DNA from: Lasiodiplodia sp. COLG20
Lineage: Eukaryota; Ascomycota; Dothideomycetes; Botryosphaeriales; Botryosphaeriaceae
Length of the DNA stretch: 64,000 nt
Reading direction: 5' to 3'
NCBI GenBank assembly: GCA_009801085.1
Contig: VNWV01000042.1
Coordinates: 31,392-95,391 of the forward strand
The translations under genes and the position numbers were made by a program. Shown piece by piece: positions 9,408 through 21,658 of the stretch; the stretch's first letter is position 1; each line of letters starts with the position of its first letter. The notes beneath the pieces were generated by a model. The model did not search any database and was not told the origin of the DNA. It saw only the letters and a list, made by a program, of their open reading frames with translations.

Positions 9408-11001
9408 ATGGTCAACATCACGGAGAAGATCAAGGAGTACGACGCAGACGCTTCTCGCCTGACGTAAAAATGTCCCGCACCCCGCTGACGTTGCTTTTAC
9501 CTCCAGGATTGAGTCGGAGATGGCGAGGACGCAGAGTAAACTCACCTGCACCCCTTCTAGATGCGGACCTTAAGCTGACCTGTGCAAGAGAACAAGGCAA
9601 CCGGTACGCCCTTCTGGCAATATTCACGTGACGCAAATTCTGACTACTTTCAGAATACCATCTTGGTCTACTTAAAGGGTATGTCGAAATTACTGCAGCT
9701 TTTAAATTTATACTCACATCTGGTCAGAAAGCTTGCTCGACTTCGCGCTCAGCTTCTTGAGCCTACAGGCGGCGCCGGTGCTGGCGGTGGTGAAGGTTTC
9801 GATGTCAGCAAGAGCGGAGATGCCCGTATAGCCCTGGTCGGCTTTCCTTCCGTCGGAAAGTCAACCTTCCTGTCCAAGATCACCAAGACGAAGAGCGAGG
9901 TTGCTGCCTATGCTTTCACCACCTTGACTGCGATTCCCGGTGTGCTGGAGTATGGCGGTGCTGAGATCCAAATTCTCGATTTGCCTGGTATTATCGAGGG
10001 TGCCGCCGAGGGCAAGGGCCGTGGACGTCAAGTCATTTCCGCCGCTAAGGTATTCATGTCTCTCCAAATACATGGAGAGTAATCTGACTGACTGCGATAG
10101 ACGAGTGACATGATTCTGATGGTGCTCGACGCGACAAAGCGGGCTGAACAGCGCGCACTGCTGGAGGCAGAGTTGGAAGCAGTCGGAATCAGACTCAACA
10201 GGGATCCTCCGTATGTACCATTCCCTCGTACCTTTAGCAGCTCTTGCTGACTTTCTTAGGAACATCTATCTGAAGCAGAAGAAGGCAGGAGGCATGAAGA
10301 TCACCTTCCAGACCCCGCCCAAGAACATTGACGAGAAGATGGTCGCCAACATCCTTCGTGACTACAAGATGCTCAACTGCGAGGTCCTTGTTCGCGACGA
10401 GTATGGTGAGTGTAACGACTGGAGCTCCTGCATCGATTTATTGCTGAACTTCACATAGCCACTGTCGACGATTTCATCGATGTAATCATGAAGGATCACA
10501 GAAAATATATTAGATGGTAAGTTGTGCCACCCAGCCTCTGGACCCAAACGTGTGTCTCACAAATCCTGCAGCCTCTACGTTTACAACAAAATCGACAGCA
10601 TTAGCTTGGATTTCCTCGACAAGCTGGCAAGAGAGCCGCACACAGCAGTCATGAGCTGCGAGCTCGATCTGGGAATTCAAGACGTCGTTGACCGGTGCTG
10701 GAAGGAGCTGAGACTGATCCGTGTCTACACCAAGAGGTAAGTGAAACAAGACGAAAACTTGACGTTGTGCTCACAGCCGCGCAGGAAAGGAGTGGACCCC
10801 GACTTTGGCGAGGCTCTCATCGTGCGTTCCGGTGCAACCATCGAAGACGTCTGTGACCAGATTCACCGGACCATCAAGGAATCGTTCAAGTACGCTCTGG
10901 TCTGGGGATCCAGTGCAAAACATGTTCCGCAGCGGGTCGGTCTGGGGCATGTGGTAGAGGACGAGGATGTGGTCAGCATCGTTTCGGCATTCAAGGCATA
11001 G
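9408..11001 (+). CDS. RBG1: DRG-family GTPase RBG1 (DRG1 orthologue)
   Basis: Ribosome-associated GTPase of the DRG/OBG group. RBG1 works with the DFRP protein Tma46 and helps translation through stalling-prone stretches. Ten exons: 9408-9463, 9507-9535, 9589-9603, 9654-9678, 9728-10049, 10101-10210, 10260-10405, 10459-10516, 10572-10736 and 10785-11001, giving 380 residues. Visible motifs are the P-loop GFPSVGKS, the G3 motif DLPG followed by an [12 protein letters not shown] stretch typical of DRG proteins, the G4 motif NKID, and a C-terminal TGS domain ending in the typical DVVSIV motif. Exon 3 codes for only five residues, and all ten exons are needed to recover the conserved N-terminal helical region ([22 protein letters not shown]). 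Nine introns in about 1.6 kb is unusually dense for this window. The start [17 protein letters not shown] matches the family. Confidence 0.95.
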
Positions 11002-11528
11002 ATCATGCGCGTTGATCGGAGGCAGAAGGTTACACGGATTGTGCGTGCATCCGCAGATGACCCTTGAGCAAATTTATGATGCATTCTTCCCAACAACATT
11101 CCAGCCTATTTATATATGAAGCCATGTGCACACACGGCTCTATGGAATATCTATGGCGCTCTTTATGCTAGCGCGCCAGTTTGCTTGATCGCATCGAGTT
11201 CATGGCAGATGTCAAACGGACCCTTTTCCGCCAAAGTTTAAGGGTTTAAAAATAGCCGCACCTGCAGCATTATACAAAATAGTACGCAAAACATGCAGAG
11301 AAACTGGTAAATGAGCAGGCGCTACGCATGCAAGGTGGTTACCCAGTGGAGGGTGACCGAGTCATTTGGGCGATGACATGTGCCGCAGTGCGGAGGCCAA
11401 TGAACTCCGATCATCCCCGCGACTCACGAGCTCCAACCACGACCCATCCTCTCCCACCGACAATGCGCAAGCTTTCAGAGCTCGCCTAGCATCCCAGAAC
11501 CACAAACAGCTCCGCAGCGATCACCAGC
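11002..11528. other. Intergenic: RBG1 3' end and FYV10 promoter
   Basis: Holds the RBG1 tail and the promoter of FYV10, which runs in the same direction. No further gene or RNA is seen. Confidence 0.5.
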
Positions 11529-13166
11529 ATGGCTGAATTCAGCACCACCAAGCTCAACGCCGAGCAGCACCTGCTTCTCGTAAGCCCGCACACGTTTCCC
11601 CGCGAGCCCGCCCCGGTCGAGCCACCAAGGTACACTGACACGCCTCGCTACCACACAGGACCAACCGCTGCTGCGCATGCCCTACGAGCTGGCACGCAAA
11701 AACTTCAAGACCGCCCAGCGATACGTCGAGCGCGAGCAAACCTTCGTCACCAAGGAGTTCAAGAGCGCAGCCAACGGCGCCGCCCAAGCAGCCACCACCG
11801 GCGACGCCAGCGCCACACTGTCCCAACTCGACACCATGATCAACCGCATGCAGGGCCTAAAGCGCAAGCTCGAGACGCTGCACAACGAAGAGACGAACAT
11901 CCACAAGGCCACCAAGACCCGCATCCAGCACCTTGACGACCTGTACGGCATTCCGAGTTTGGCCGACGTCAAGTACGACGAGTGGAGCAAGGTGCGCCTC
12001 GACCGCCTACTGGTCGATTACCTGCTGCGCAGCGGATATGGCGAGAGCGCAAAGGCTCTAGCAAAGGAAAAGGGCATTGAGAATCTCGTCGATGTCGATG
12101 CCTTTGTCCAGTGCGAGCGCATTGCCGAGAGTCTGAGGAACGGCCGCTGCCAGGAGGCCCTGGGCTGGTGTGGTGACAACAAGCAGGGGTTAAAGAAGTT
12201 AGAGGTAGGTAAAACGGCGCGTGAGAAGGTTGAGGAGAAAGTGGACGCGAAACGCTCGCTAGATCAGTACTGGCGATCGGTTTTCGCGGATCGCGTGTGC
12301 TTGATCGAAGAATGCCTATCTGGATGCCGACTGCAGGCAACAAACCTATCCAAGGATGAAGACCTATGGACGGTATGCCAGACAGGTTGAGCTCGATCTT
12401 TCGCACTTCGCTTCGAAACTTCCTTATCATTGACCCCTCTTCGAAGCTCGCCTGAGGCATCATTCGCTGACACCCTACTAGAGCAACCTTGAATTCGAGC
12501 TGCGCCTCCAGCAGTACGTCGAGATGGTCCGTACCGGCAATACCCAGAAGCTCCAAGAAGCAACACAGCATGCACGCAAGTACTTGGCATCTCACTCAGA
12601 TACCAAATACGCCATTCGTGCCGCTGGTCTGTTAGCGTTCCCTCCCGATACGCCCGCCGAGCCATACAAAGTGAGTTCACGCCCCCCTCTCTCTTTGTGA
12701 AGAGTCGCAATGATTAATCTAGACTCATATCCAGTCACTCTACTCCACCGAGCGCTGGCCCAAGCTCGCTGAGCTGTTCATCAAGACGCACAATACACTT
12801 TACTCGCTGCCACCCAATCCTCTTCTCCACATTGCTCTCTCTGCCGGTCTTTCAGCGCTGAAGACTCCTTCCTGCCACTCGCAATATGCATCATCATCTT
12901 CCAACGCCAACAGCACTTCCACATCCGTCTGTCCCATCTGCTCGACAGAGTTGAACGAGCTCGCCCGCAACGTCCCATACGCCCACCACACAAAGTCATT
13001 CGTCGAGAATGACCCGGTCGTGCTGCCGACGGGCAGAATTTACGGGCGCGCGCGCTTGATGGAGATGAACACCAAATTGGGTACGCCCAAGGGTTTCGTG
13101 AAAGACCCCATGGTGCCAAATCTCATCTATGAGGAGAGCCAGTTGAAGAAGGTCTTTATTTCGTAG
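11529..13166 (+). CDS. FYV10: GID/CTLH ubiquitin ligase subunit FYV10 (GID9, MAEA orthologue)
   Basis: Subunit of the GID/CTLH E3 ubiquitin ligase, which in yeast degrades gluconeogenic enzymes. Exons are 11529-11579, 11659-12204, 12482-12670 and 12735-13166, giving 405 residues. The domain order fits: an N-terminal helical region, LisH (around RLLVDYLLRSGYGESA), CTLH (from FVQCERIAESL to LEFELRLQQYVEMV), CRA, and a C-terminal degenerate RING of the RMD5/GID9 type. The RING begins CPICSTELNELARNVPYAHH and ends in the conserved MVPNLIYEESQLKKVFIS tail. The 277-nt intron 2 is long for this genome. It is supported because joining across it restores the conserved LKKLESNLEFELRLQ segment. Confidence 0.93.
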
Positions 13167-14345
13167 ATCACTTGCGACAATACGGGGAAACGTAGAGGAA
13201 GATTTGGAATCATGCTCCAACAGCCAGAAAGAGCCGTATTCCTTCATTCGGAGGTTTGTGTTAGCGATCGGACAGGCATTTTCATGCGTAGGATGGAGGC
13301 GTTTATGTTGTCCAGGAAATCAAATTGGCGTCGAGAGCCCGGTGTTTCTAAGAATTGTTCGGGTAAATGGTCTTGGGGACGGTTCCCTCAGGCAGAGGCT
13401 TCATTGATATGAACTGATTCTTTTGAACTTCTAATTCGCGTGTCCCGAGAGTGTTGGCGATCTGGCCTTTGTAGAGTGAGCTAGGTTCTATATCTGACTT
13501 GGTCCGGAACGAAGTGGTGGCAATCAAGCCATGCGGAGGTGGCAGGCGCCACTAGCAATATTCGAGACAGTTTTGATCGGTATATAAATCTTCCAGTTAA
13601 CTCATATCGGTGCCTACGGGCAAAAGACGGGCTGCGTGGCTCAATGGTACGTTCAGAGATTTTACTAGAAAGAACAGGCTAACTGCAAGACTTGGTCAAA
13701 AATATAGGCAAAGGCAAAGAAAAAGAGCTCAAAAATCAAAAAACCCGGGAGTAATAGAATGACTCTGCCAGAGGTTTCTGTAGCAAGCCGCTCCCCTATG
13801 GACGGGGCAGGACGGGCGTCTACAGTTTTGCCATTTTTCATTCCTCTTTTTTTACTTCCTGGCTCATCCTCACCGTGTCAAACGGTGTTGAGATGCTGCA
13901 CCAGGTGTGGTTCGAACGGGAGCCGCTTTTGCCGTTATAAGCAGGTGCAGATGTTGAGATCTTTTGTGAGATCACCATGGCCGTGTTGAGCCTGGTCGAA
14001 TAGAAGGTGACTAAATCTTCCGCAGCGTCGAGGGCTAACAATCTCCGACCAGCAGCAGCAGCAGCCGCAGCAGCAGTAGTAGTAGCACTACTTCCAGCGT
14101 CGCGCCCGCTGCTCCCACCGTCATTTACTCCATCGATGGCGAAATGGTCCAGGTGAGGATCGTTTGTACTTCACCTCGCTATGGTGATTCAGCAAGAAGG
14201 ACAAACTCACTCTTGACACTCCACGTTTTGACGATGTAAAGCCCAAATAATATCTCCTTTCGACAATCCTATACCTGGTATAGTAGTTTTCCACAAACGC
14301 CAGCGCCTCGATCCTGTTTCCATGTACACATTGAACCGTCCTCGA
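13167..14345. other. Intergenic, unassigned; contains an AGC/AGT repeat
   Basis: 1.2 kb with no gene I can support. A minus-strand frame stays open over about 13838-14150 but has no ATG and no recognisable sequence. It runs across a trinucleotide run at 14052-14090, which may explain its openness. A stretch near 14092-14150 ending in a possible donor (CAG/GTGAGG) could be an exon of an unrecognised gene. The sequence from 13627 resembles a tRNA A box but has no matching partner. Confidence 0.35.
14052..14090. repeat. AGC/AGT trinucleotide repeat
   Basis: About a dozen AGC, CGC and AGT triplets in a row in non-assigned sequence. It would read poly-Ser on one strand and poly-Ala or poly-Thr on the other. 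Confidence 0.7.
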
Positions 14346-15512
14346 TTAATCCTCATCCGAATCACTTTCATCTCCACCCTTCTTCCTCTTTTTGCCTGCC
14401 CCAGCACCAATTTTGCCCCCACCCGCACCATCGCCGGCCTCGAAAATGTAGGACCGCGCACTCCTCTCTTCGCCCCTCCACTTCCCGCCCATCTCACCCT
14501 CGATATTACCCAACGTCCGGGCGTGCTTGTAACCGGGGTATGCGCTGGCTTGGAACTTGAAGGAGCGCTGGACCTTGAGGCCGACGTGGCGAGCGAGGTC
14601 CTTGACGTTCCAAAGGGTGTAGGGTTCGCTTTCGAAGAGGGTGACGATGATGGTGGGGTTGGCAGAGACGGGGGATTGAGGGGCGGGCAGTGCGGAGAGG
14701 AGGGGCGCCGCGGAGGTGAAGAAGGATACGAGGAGTTCTAACGTTGTTGTTTCATGCCGTCAGTCGTAGTCACCGCCATCGCTGTTTAGGGATTGATGTG
14801 GACTAATTTGCTTGGCCATACCTTGATTGTACCGGACCTGCCGATTGACATCCGTGCTCTTCCCGCCAACGTGCGGGAAGTTGAAGATGATCCTGTCCCA
14901 ACCGCCGCCGCCGCCGCCTCTTCCCCTCGCTTCCCTAGCGCCCTCGTTGTCCTCCACCAGCCCCTCTCCCTGCCCACCCTTCTTCACTTCCTTATACGAC
15001 CCCAGCTTTGTCGCGTCCACACCACACAACACTCTGCATCCTCCTTCGCCTTCGATGTACGCCATATTCGCCTCGGCCTGAGGATACTTGCGTAGCAGCT
15101 CGTCGCGCGTATCGTATGCGGTTGCCAGCACGTCGGCGGCGCCGTGGTGCTCGACGATGCTGCGCGCGAAGCTGAAGTCGCCATCGCCGATGATGAGAAT
15201 GCGCTCGTTGGGGTCGAAGGGGATGTATGCGTCTTGATGTTGCTGCTGCTGCTGGTGGTGGTCACTCTTCGCTTCCTCTTGTTGCGCGCCGTCGGCGGCG
15301 TTGGTAGATTGAGGAGCTGTCGCGGAAGTGGCGGGAGCGGCGGTGTCGGTCGATGGCCTTTGCTTCTTCTTCGGTGGCTGCGGCTGTGACCCGGCTTTTT
15401 GGGCATTGGCGCTCGCTTTCTGCGCTTTCGCGGTTTTGTTTGCGCCCGGCGTGCCCGCGAGGCGGTTGGCGCGGCCTTTCTCGAGCCACGGCTTCTTTTT
15501 CGTACGAGCCAT
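14346..15512 (-). CDS. BMT5-like 25S rRNA (uracil-N3)-methyltransferase, DUF2431
   Basis: Rossmann-fold SAM-dependent methyltransferase of the BMT5/DUF2431 family, which in yeast methylates a uracil of 25S rRNA in the nucleolus. Exons are 14822-15512 and 14346-14737, with an 84-nt intron, giving 360 residues. A basic N-terminus (MARTKKKPWLEKGRANR) and a disordered Ala/Gln/Ser-rich linker precede the family motifs: ILIIGDGDFSFARSI, then ATAYDTRDEL, and FNFPHVGGKSTDVNRQVRYNQ across the splice junction. The C-terminal exon continues LLVSFFTSAAPLL and ends in a basic KKRKKGG patch plus acidic tail. The frame is open upstream to 15698, but the ATG at 15512 begins a typical basic nucleolar N-terminus, so I chose it. 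Confidence 0.88.
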
Positions 15513-16491
15513 GAATTGGCTTGTCGGGAGCCTTCGGGGGTACAAAGGTGAAGAAGGAGGGGCGGGAGGTAGCGTGAGGCTTGCGGGAGCGAGCTTGTGC
15601 GGAGGGGAGACAGAGCTCGGACGGAAATTTAGTCGGAGCTTAAGGTGCGGCTCTGCGGGAAGCTTGGGCCAATCGGTCATGGCGTAGGGCTGAGACAAGT
15701 GGAAAAAATCTCAAGTTGCTTCTCACGACCAAGAGTTGACCACATTATTGCTTCACTGTAATAGCTGACGCATCGAGCTGATTGCAGCTGGAGCGTTGGT
15801 AGAAGGTAAGTTCACTGAAAGTCGTCACCAAGGATTCGGGCATGAGTTTCAATTCTCTCGCCCGTCTCACAATCGAGTCAATTAACCTCCGTCGTCTCCA
15901 TCAGAGCACTTCTTTGGATGGACGCAGGCCTCTATTAACTTCACTCCGTATCCTTGCTGTTCGTACACGCATCCCTTGCTCATCATTACCCACAATCATT
16001 ATCGTCTTGACTTCGTTTATTCGGAATCTATTGCAGCCGATCGCAAGTCGTTGCTACGCCCTTGGAAGGCGGCAGAACGAGGTGTCTGATCCAGAACTCC
16101 CTCGCCGGCATTAAACTAGCAAGAAAAAAAGGCCTCGGTCGCGCAGTGGCCGTGATCTTCAAAACATCCTTATCTGCCTGGTGCAAAGCCAATGAAAGCA
16201 ACGAGATGCTGGCCAAGGAAGGCTCACGTGGTATCTGGCCATGCTGTAAGACGAGCTTCAGCACACTTCCGTATCGGACGGAGTACGTCGCCAGCGCAAG
16301 TCGAAATCGAAATTCCTTAGATCCGGCATTCCCCGCAGAACAAAATTGCGCATGGGTATCTCAAGCAAGAGGAACGGGCGAACCCATCCGACTGCCTCTC
16401 CCTTGAAGCGTGATGATCGGAGTGTCGGACCGGGCCAGAGAGGGAGGTAGAACTATAATACAGGTTGGATGGACTGGGAAGAGATGACCGC
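15513..16491. other. Intergenic: BMT5-like promoter and BRE1 3' end
   Basis: About 980 bp between the start of one minus-strand gene and the stop of the next. I see no additional gene, tRNA or repeat; short frames on both strands lack recognisable sequence. Confidence 0.45.
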
Positions 16492-18853
16492 TCACATGTT
16501 GAGCTTCATAACGTCTGCGGTGCCGAACGACCTGCCATCCACAGGACATTTGCGAGAACGACCGCGGAACTGCTCGTCTACGCAATCACGGCACATGACG
16601 TGACCACACGTCTTGATCGCCGTGTCCTTGAGGTTTTTGCGGCAGACAGGACAAAGTGCATATGACTGGAGGTTATCAGTATGGCAATCTCATGGAGGAA
16701 GCATTTTGACAATCCACTTACCCGCCACATCTCGTTCATGTCGTCCCTCTTGTCCTTGTCCTTCCAGTTGTTTAACTGCCTCTCGGTCTCTTGCAAACGA
16801 ATCTTGAGCTTCTCAACCTCAGCCTCCAACTCCCTCTGTGATTGCTTGGAAGATAACACTGCACTGTCTTTGGCGTTGAGCATCGTCTTCAGCTCGGCGA
16901 TTTGAGCTTGGAGGCTTTCGGTCATGCTGGCCTTTTCTCCGGACTTCTGCTGCAAAATCCGGAACTGATCCTGAAGTCGGTTTAGCGCTTCTCCGCTTTC
17001 TGCGACTTGCTTTTCGAGGTTGATCTTCATGTTCTGGTTGGCGCCTTCGATCGATTTGAGTTGAGCGATGATTTCCGCATTGCGCGCATTCATCGTCTTC
17101 ATATGCCGGCATTCGGCTTCCCTGGCATCTTTGGCCTTCATAGCGGCGAAGTACTTTTGGTCTGCCTTGGACTTCTCTGCGGTTAACCGATTTACCTGTT
17201 CTTCCCAGTTGACCAGTTCGGCAGTCTTCTTCGCCGCCAATGCTTGTGCCTTTTTCCAGGCCACCTCCATGGACGGGAGCTCGTTGCTAAGAAGAGCGTA
17301 TTCTTTCTCCAGGGTTGCGATTTTGGCGCGAAGTTCGTCCGGTGACAAGCCCTCCAAATGCTGGGTTGGTCCATCGGCCTGCGTTTCACCAACCCTCAGA
17401 CGGAGGCGCTCGACTTCTGTCTCAAGCGCCGTTATTCTGCTTTCTCCAGCACTTGCCAGCTCCTTGATCTGCTCAGACGAAGCTCTGACATCATCTTGAG
17501 CTGCTTTCCTCTGGGCCAGTTCGGACGCCAGCTCGTCCCTCGCATTACGGATGCGGGCAAGATCTGCCTCAGCCTTCGCCAACTGGGACTCAGTCTCACT
17601 GATAGCGGCTCTTGACTCCTCATCCATCTGTGCTCGGTACGCTGTGCGCTCTGCATGCAATTTCGTTGCTTCCTCACGAAGTTGCACGTTAGTGGCTTCC
17701 AGATGGTTAATGCGCTTGATGACGTCTTCGTGCTGGCTCTTAAGCGCCTTGAATAAGTCCGTCTTCGCGTAGTCCTCATCGGTCAACCCGGAGAATTTGG
17801 TCTTGAGGGCGGTGATCTCTTCAGTCAGTTTTTTGTTCTCGGCAGCAAGTTGTTCGCATTGAGCCTTGCGCTTTTCGGCAACAGCATTTGCCTCTTTACG
17901 CGCAGCTTCAAGTTCAGCACTGTCGACAGAGCCATTCGTGATAGGCGGGCTGTCAGCTTTCTGCTTCGAGTCATCCTTGCTTGCTGAAGGTACAGGAGCA
18001 GCTCCCAACCCAACCATTGCTACAGCCTTACTCCTCTCACGATCATACTTCCTTTCGGCAAGAACGTAACGCTCCGTTGCGCCCTGAAGCCGAGCCTCAT
18101 ACTGTTCCTTTTCTGCAATAGCCCGGTGAAGTTCTGCAGTATGCTGCTTCTCCAGCGACAGCAGCTTGGAGAGCTGGCCTTGAAGATCCTGAACCTCGGG
18201 TGCAGCAGCCGGAATCTTGGAAAAGAGATCGGAAAGAGCCTTCTTTATGCTATTGGTGCGGGCAGAGAGGTGTTCCTTGAAGGTGTCCGAATCGGAAGAG
18301 AGAAGAGATGTAGGGAAGGGTGCGGATTCTTCACGAAGGCATTAGATCATGTCTGAATGGACGATCGGGGAGAGAATGGCGACGTACCGGAAGGATTGGA
18401 GTCCGAGGCGGGGAGGGTCTCGTTGGCGAGGACGGCAACTTCATCGATGAGCTAATTACGCGTGAGTCATAGCTCAGAACGGTGCGCATGTGGTGATGTT
18501 ACCTGAGAGAACCACAGGTCAATGACGCGCAGGTGGTCGTCATGATACTTGGATTGATCCTCAAGATCTGCCACACGTTCCTCGAGATCGGCCTTCCTGC
18601 GCTTGTATTCGTTCTTTTGCCTTATCAGAGCGTCTTTGGTGAATTCCTGAATGGATGCGCTGTCAGCAGCGAGTCTTTAGTGGCAGTAGCATGCACGAAA
18701 CCGGGGCTGACGAACCTCGAAAACGCGATCACGATCGGTGAGCGGATCCAGATCTGCCAACGCCTTGGTGCCGTTGGATAGTGTCGCTTGGCGCTTTGCG
18801 GGTGGTGCAGTTTCATCGCGGTCGGACATGGCTGGTCTCTTGCGGTCCTCCAT
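16492..18853 (-). CDS. BRE1: E3 ubiquitin ligase BRE1 (histone H2B monoubiquitination)
   Basis: RING-type E3 that acts with Rad6 to ubiquitinate histone H2B during transcription. Exons are 18716-18853, 18503-18646, 18388-18451, 16722-18328 and 16492-16665, giving 708 residues, normal for fungal BRE1. The N-terminus MEDRKRPAMSDRDETAPPAK is typical and decides the start. Almost the whole middle is coiled coil. The last exon carries the C-terminal RING: CPVC, then CGHVMCRDC, then KCP. The final zinc position, normally CPxC, reads CPVD followed by GRSFG, so the eighth ligand is Asp. Asp can bind zinc, so the domain may still fold. Promoter shared with BDP1. BUR1, which works upstream of H2B ubiquitination in yeast, lies in the same window at 58.7-60.8 kb. 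Confidence 0.93.
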
Positions 18854-19287
18854 CTTTGCAACGCCGAGGGAAGGGCCAGTCACGGACTTGGATGCGAGCC
18901 TCATGGAAGCGAAGACACGCTGCGACGCGATGGGAGCCAGCAAGTACAAGGCGCAGGCGGGGGCAAGAAAGCGGATGCACGCGAAGCGACCCTGGCGTTG
19001 GCGGCGGGCGGGTCGGTGGGCGATGGCGGGACGATTGGGCGTGATCGGGGGATGTTGTGAAGTTGGAGCCACACAAGCGTTCAAGGAGCGGAAGAGCACG
19101 TGATTAAAGATCGGCGTCGCACGGACCGATTGCCCCACTGCGCTGTCGGCGCGACTCATCTGGCAGGCACGGCGGCTTAACTTTTGAACGCGACACGCGA
19201 CCGCCATGCTGCCTTGCACGCAGTATTCTCCCCGCCATTTGCGCCTCTCCTCTTACAAACGACTCCACTTGCTGCCGTCTGCACAGA
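18854..19287. promoter_or_regulatory. Divergent promoter region: BRE1 / BDP1
   Basis: 434 bp between the two start codons of divergent genes, GC-rich on the BRE1 side. No clear TATA box. Confidence 0.5.
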
Positions 19288-21658
19288 ATGTCGGCCTTTC
19301 ACGGCAGCTCTGCCATCAGTACGCTCTTAGACTCGAGACAGCTGCAACTTCGATCGCTAATGTCCGCTCCCAGACAAGAGCGGCAAGAAATTCGCTCCCA
19401 AAGTCGCCAGACGCCGTCCCGCCGCCGTGTCCGGATCCGAAGCTGCCTCCGCCACTTCTAGCGCTGAGCAAACCCCTGTCGGCACGCCCGCTGCTTCCGC
19501 AACCCCCGCGAACGAGCCTGCCCAGCCCGAAACCCAGCATGTCTTGCCCACTCCACCCGCGACCCAGGCCCCTTCGCAAGCTCAACCTGCTGTAGCTGAG
19601 CAATCTACGTCTTCTACTGTCCAGTCTGCTTCGATATCATCCACACCAGTGTTGCAAAATGATGGCGCAGAAGCTGAAGGAAGGTCGCCAAAGCGAAGGA
19701 AGGTCGAGTTATCCATACCAGGGCGAGAAGCACCGACTGAAGCAGGTCATTCAGTACCATCGACGCGGTCTGATGTCACTGCTCTGCCAGTGACAGTACT
19801 ACCTTCAGGTCAGCCAGCTGCCAGCAATATACGGGGAACAAGTGCGGAGACAACGCAAGAAGCTGCCAGTAATACCCATGATATACCGTCACACGCTTCC
19901 GTTCCGGAACTATCTCGTCCAGCCGAAGAGCAGAACAACACACTCGGCCCCGCCCCGCAAGATGGCTCTGAAGATGTGTCGGCGAGCAGTGTGCCTAAGT
20001 CGAAGAAGGTCGCACAACCAAAAACTGTGAAGAGGCGTGGCGCCGCACGGCTGTCGAACAAGGATCTTATACGAGAGGTCATGGGGGAAAATTCAGGGGT
20101 TACTAAACCGTCAACACAAGCCCCCACAACAGAACAAAGCCCAACTAATGACGGAGACACGCAAGGTGCCGGTTCTGACAATACTCAGCACCAAGAAGAG
20201 CAAACACCTCAAGCTGATGGTGAGGCGCAGTCTCCAAATGATGTGCCCGTGCCAAACAGACCCCCCAAGCGGACACCGAATGTTGCGGCAGCAAGAAAAA
20301 GAAAGCAAAAGCCAGACACCCCTGCAAGGAATGACCAACCGGCCGCTGAAGAGCAAGTGGAACCAGAAGTAACTCCGGCAACCAGTGGCTCCACACAGCC
20401 CACTGTTACGAAGAAACCACGGCAACCTCGCCCTAGAAAACGTGCCGAAGAAGACATACAGAATCCTGAAGACGGTCCAAATGAAGATGCTGCGGCACCC
20501 AAGCCGAAGCGCGCCAGGAGGAAGCCTAAGACCCCTGCCCGTGTCACCGAAGAGGGGGGTAGAACCGAAGGAACTGAAGCAGGAGGCACAGTTGATCCAG
20601 CAGAAGAGCAGGGCATCGCGACACGAAAGCGGCCCAAGAATATCTTGGACCATCTCGTTTTTGATGAAGAAGATCGCGAAAACCCTGAGAAAACAAGAAT
20701 CAATTCTAGCTCCATGCCCATGGGTGTGCTCACAAGGGACATCTCTCTGGTTGGTACCATATCGCAACGAGAAGAAGCACTGTCGAAGATTGATTGGGAT
20801 GAAGAGAAGCGCAAGCGGATGGAAGAGCGTGAGCGCATTGCTTTGGGAGAAGAACAAGCTCAAACGCAAGCAGAGCGAGACGACGCGCTTGCTAGGCTTC
20901 AGGAGGCCGCCAACACTGTCGCTGCTTCTGCACAAGCTCCACAAATGCGGGTCGTGAACGGCGTTTTGACACTCGATCATTCATCTACACAGGTGGATCG
21001 CAACGCACGAGCGCGCGAGGACGCCGAAGAACTTCAGGAAATCGAAGAAGATGAGCTCACAACACGAGTCAATCAAATGTCCTGGATCAAGGCCAATCGC
21101 AAAGACCCGCGTGAGAGGACAAGCTGGGGCCCAACTCGTGCAGACCGGTGGTCGGACGAGCAGACGGACATGTTCTACGATGCACTAAAAATGTTTGGCA
21201 CAGACTTCTTCATCATCAGCAAGATGTTCCCCGGGAAAACGCGCGCGAATGTGAAACGAAAGTTTGTTAAAGAAGAGCGCCTGGATCCTGACCGCATCAA
21301 GCGTGCTCTTATCGGCGAGAGTGTTCCAATGGACTTTGAAGAGTACAAGCGGAAGACCGGCAAAGACGACGATTTCTTCCGTGACCCTGAACAATTGCGT
21401 CAAGAGCTAGCCCAAGAGACGGAGCAACAGAGGCAGGAGGTGGAGGAAGCACAGGCAAGATATGCCGAGCAGCAGAGGCAGCGCAAGCTGGCCAAACAAG
21501 GCGGTGCAGATGTCGACGGTGAGGAGGGTGAGGGTGGCAAGAAGGGAAGGAAGAAGAAGGGCGAAGGCAAGAAGGGTAAGAAAAGCAAGGCGCCGATCGG
21601 AGGTGAGGAGATCGAAGTGGTTGAGTTTGAGGGCGACGAGCTTGAGCACCGAAGATGA
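19288..21658 (+). CDS. BDP1: TFIIIB subunit BDP1 (B'')
   Basis: SANT/Myb-containing subunit of the RNA polymerase III initiation factor TFIIIB. Exons are 19288-19318 and 19374-21658, giving 771 residues. The first exon codes for only ten full residues (MSAFHGSSAI). Splicing onto NKSGKKFAPKVARRRP reproduces the basic N-terminus typical of BDP1. A long disordered Pro/Glu/Thr/Gln-rich region with basic patches follows. The conserved core lies at about 20990-21330, with the stretch WIKANRKDPRERTSWGPTRA directly before the SANT domain (RWSDEQTDMFYDALKMFGTD, then MFPGKTRANVKRKFVKEE). The C-terminus is charged, coiled-coil-like and Lys/Gly-rich. The next ATG is far downstream, so the two-exon start is strongly preferred. 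Confidence 0.93.

Noticed and set aside
13627..13660. tRNA A-box-like TGGCTCAATGGTA
   Set aside because: No B box, T arm or pairing acceptor stem within tRNA distance; a GGTTCGAA at 13908 is 280 bp away.
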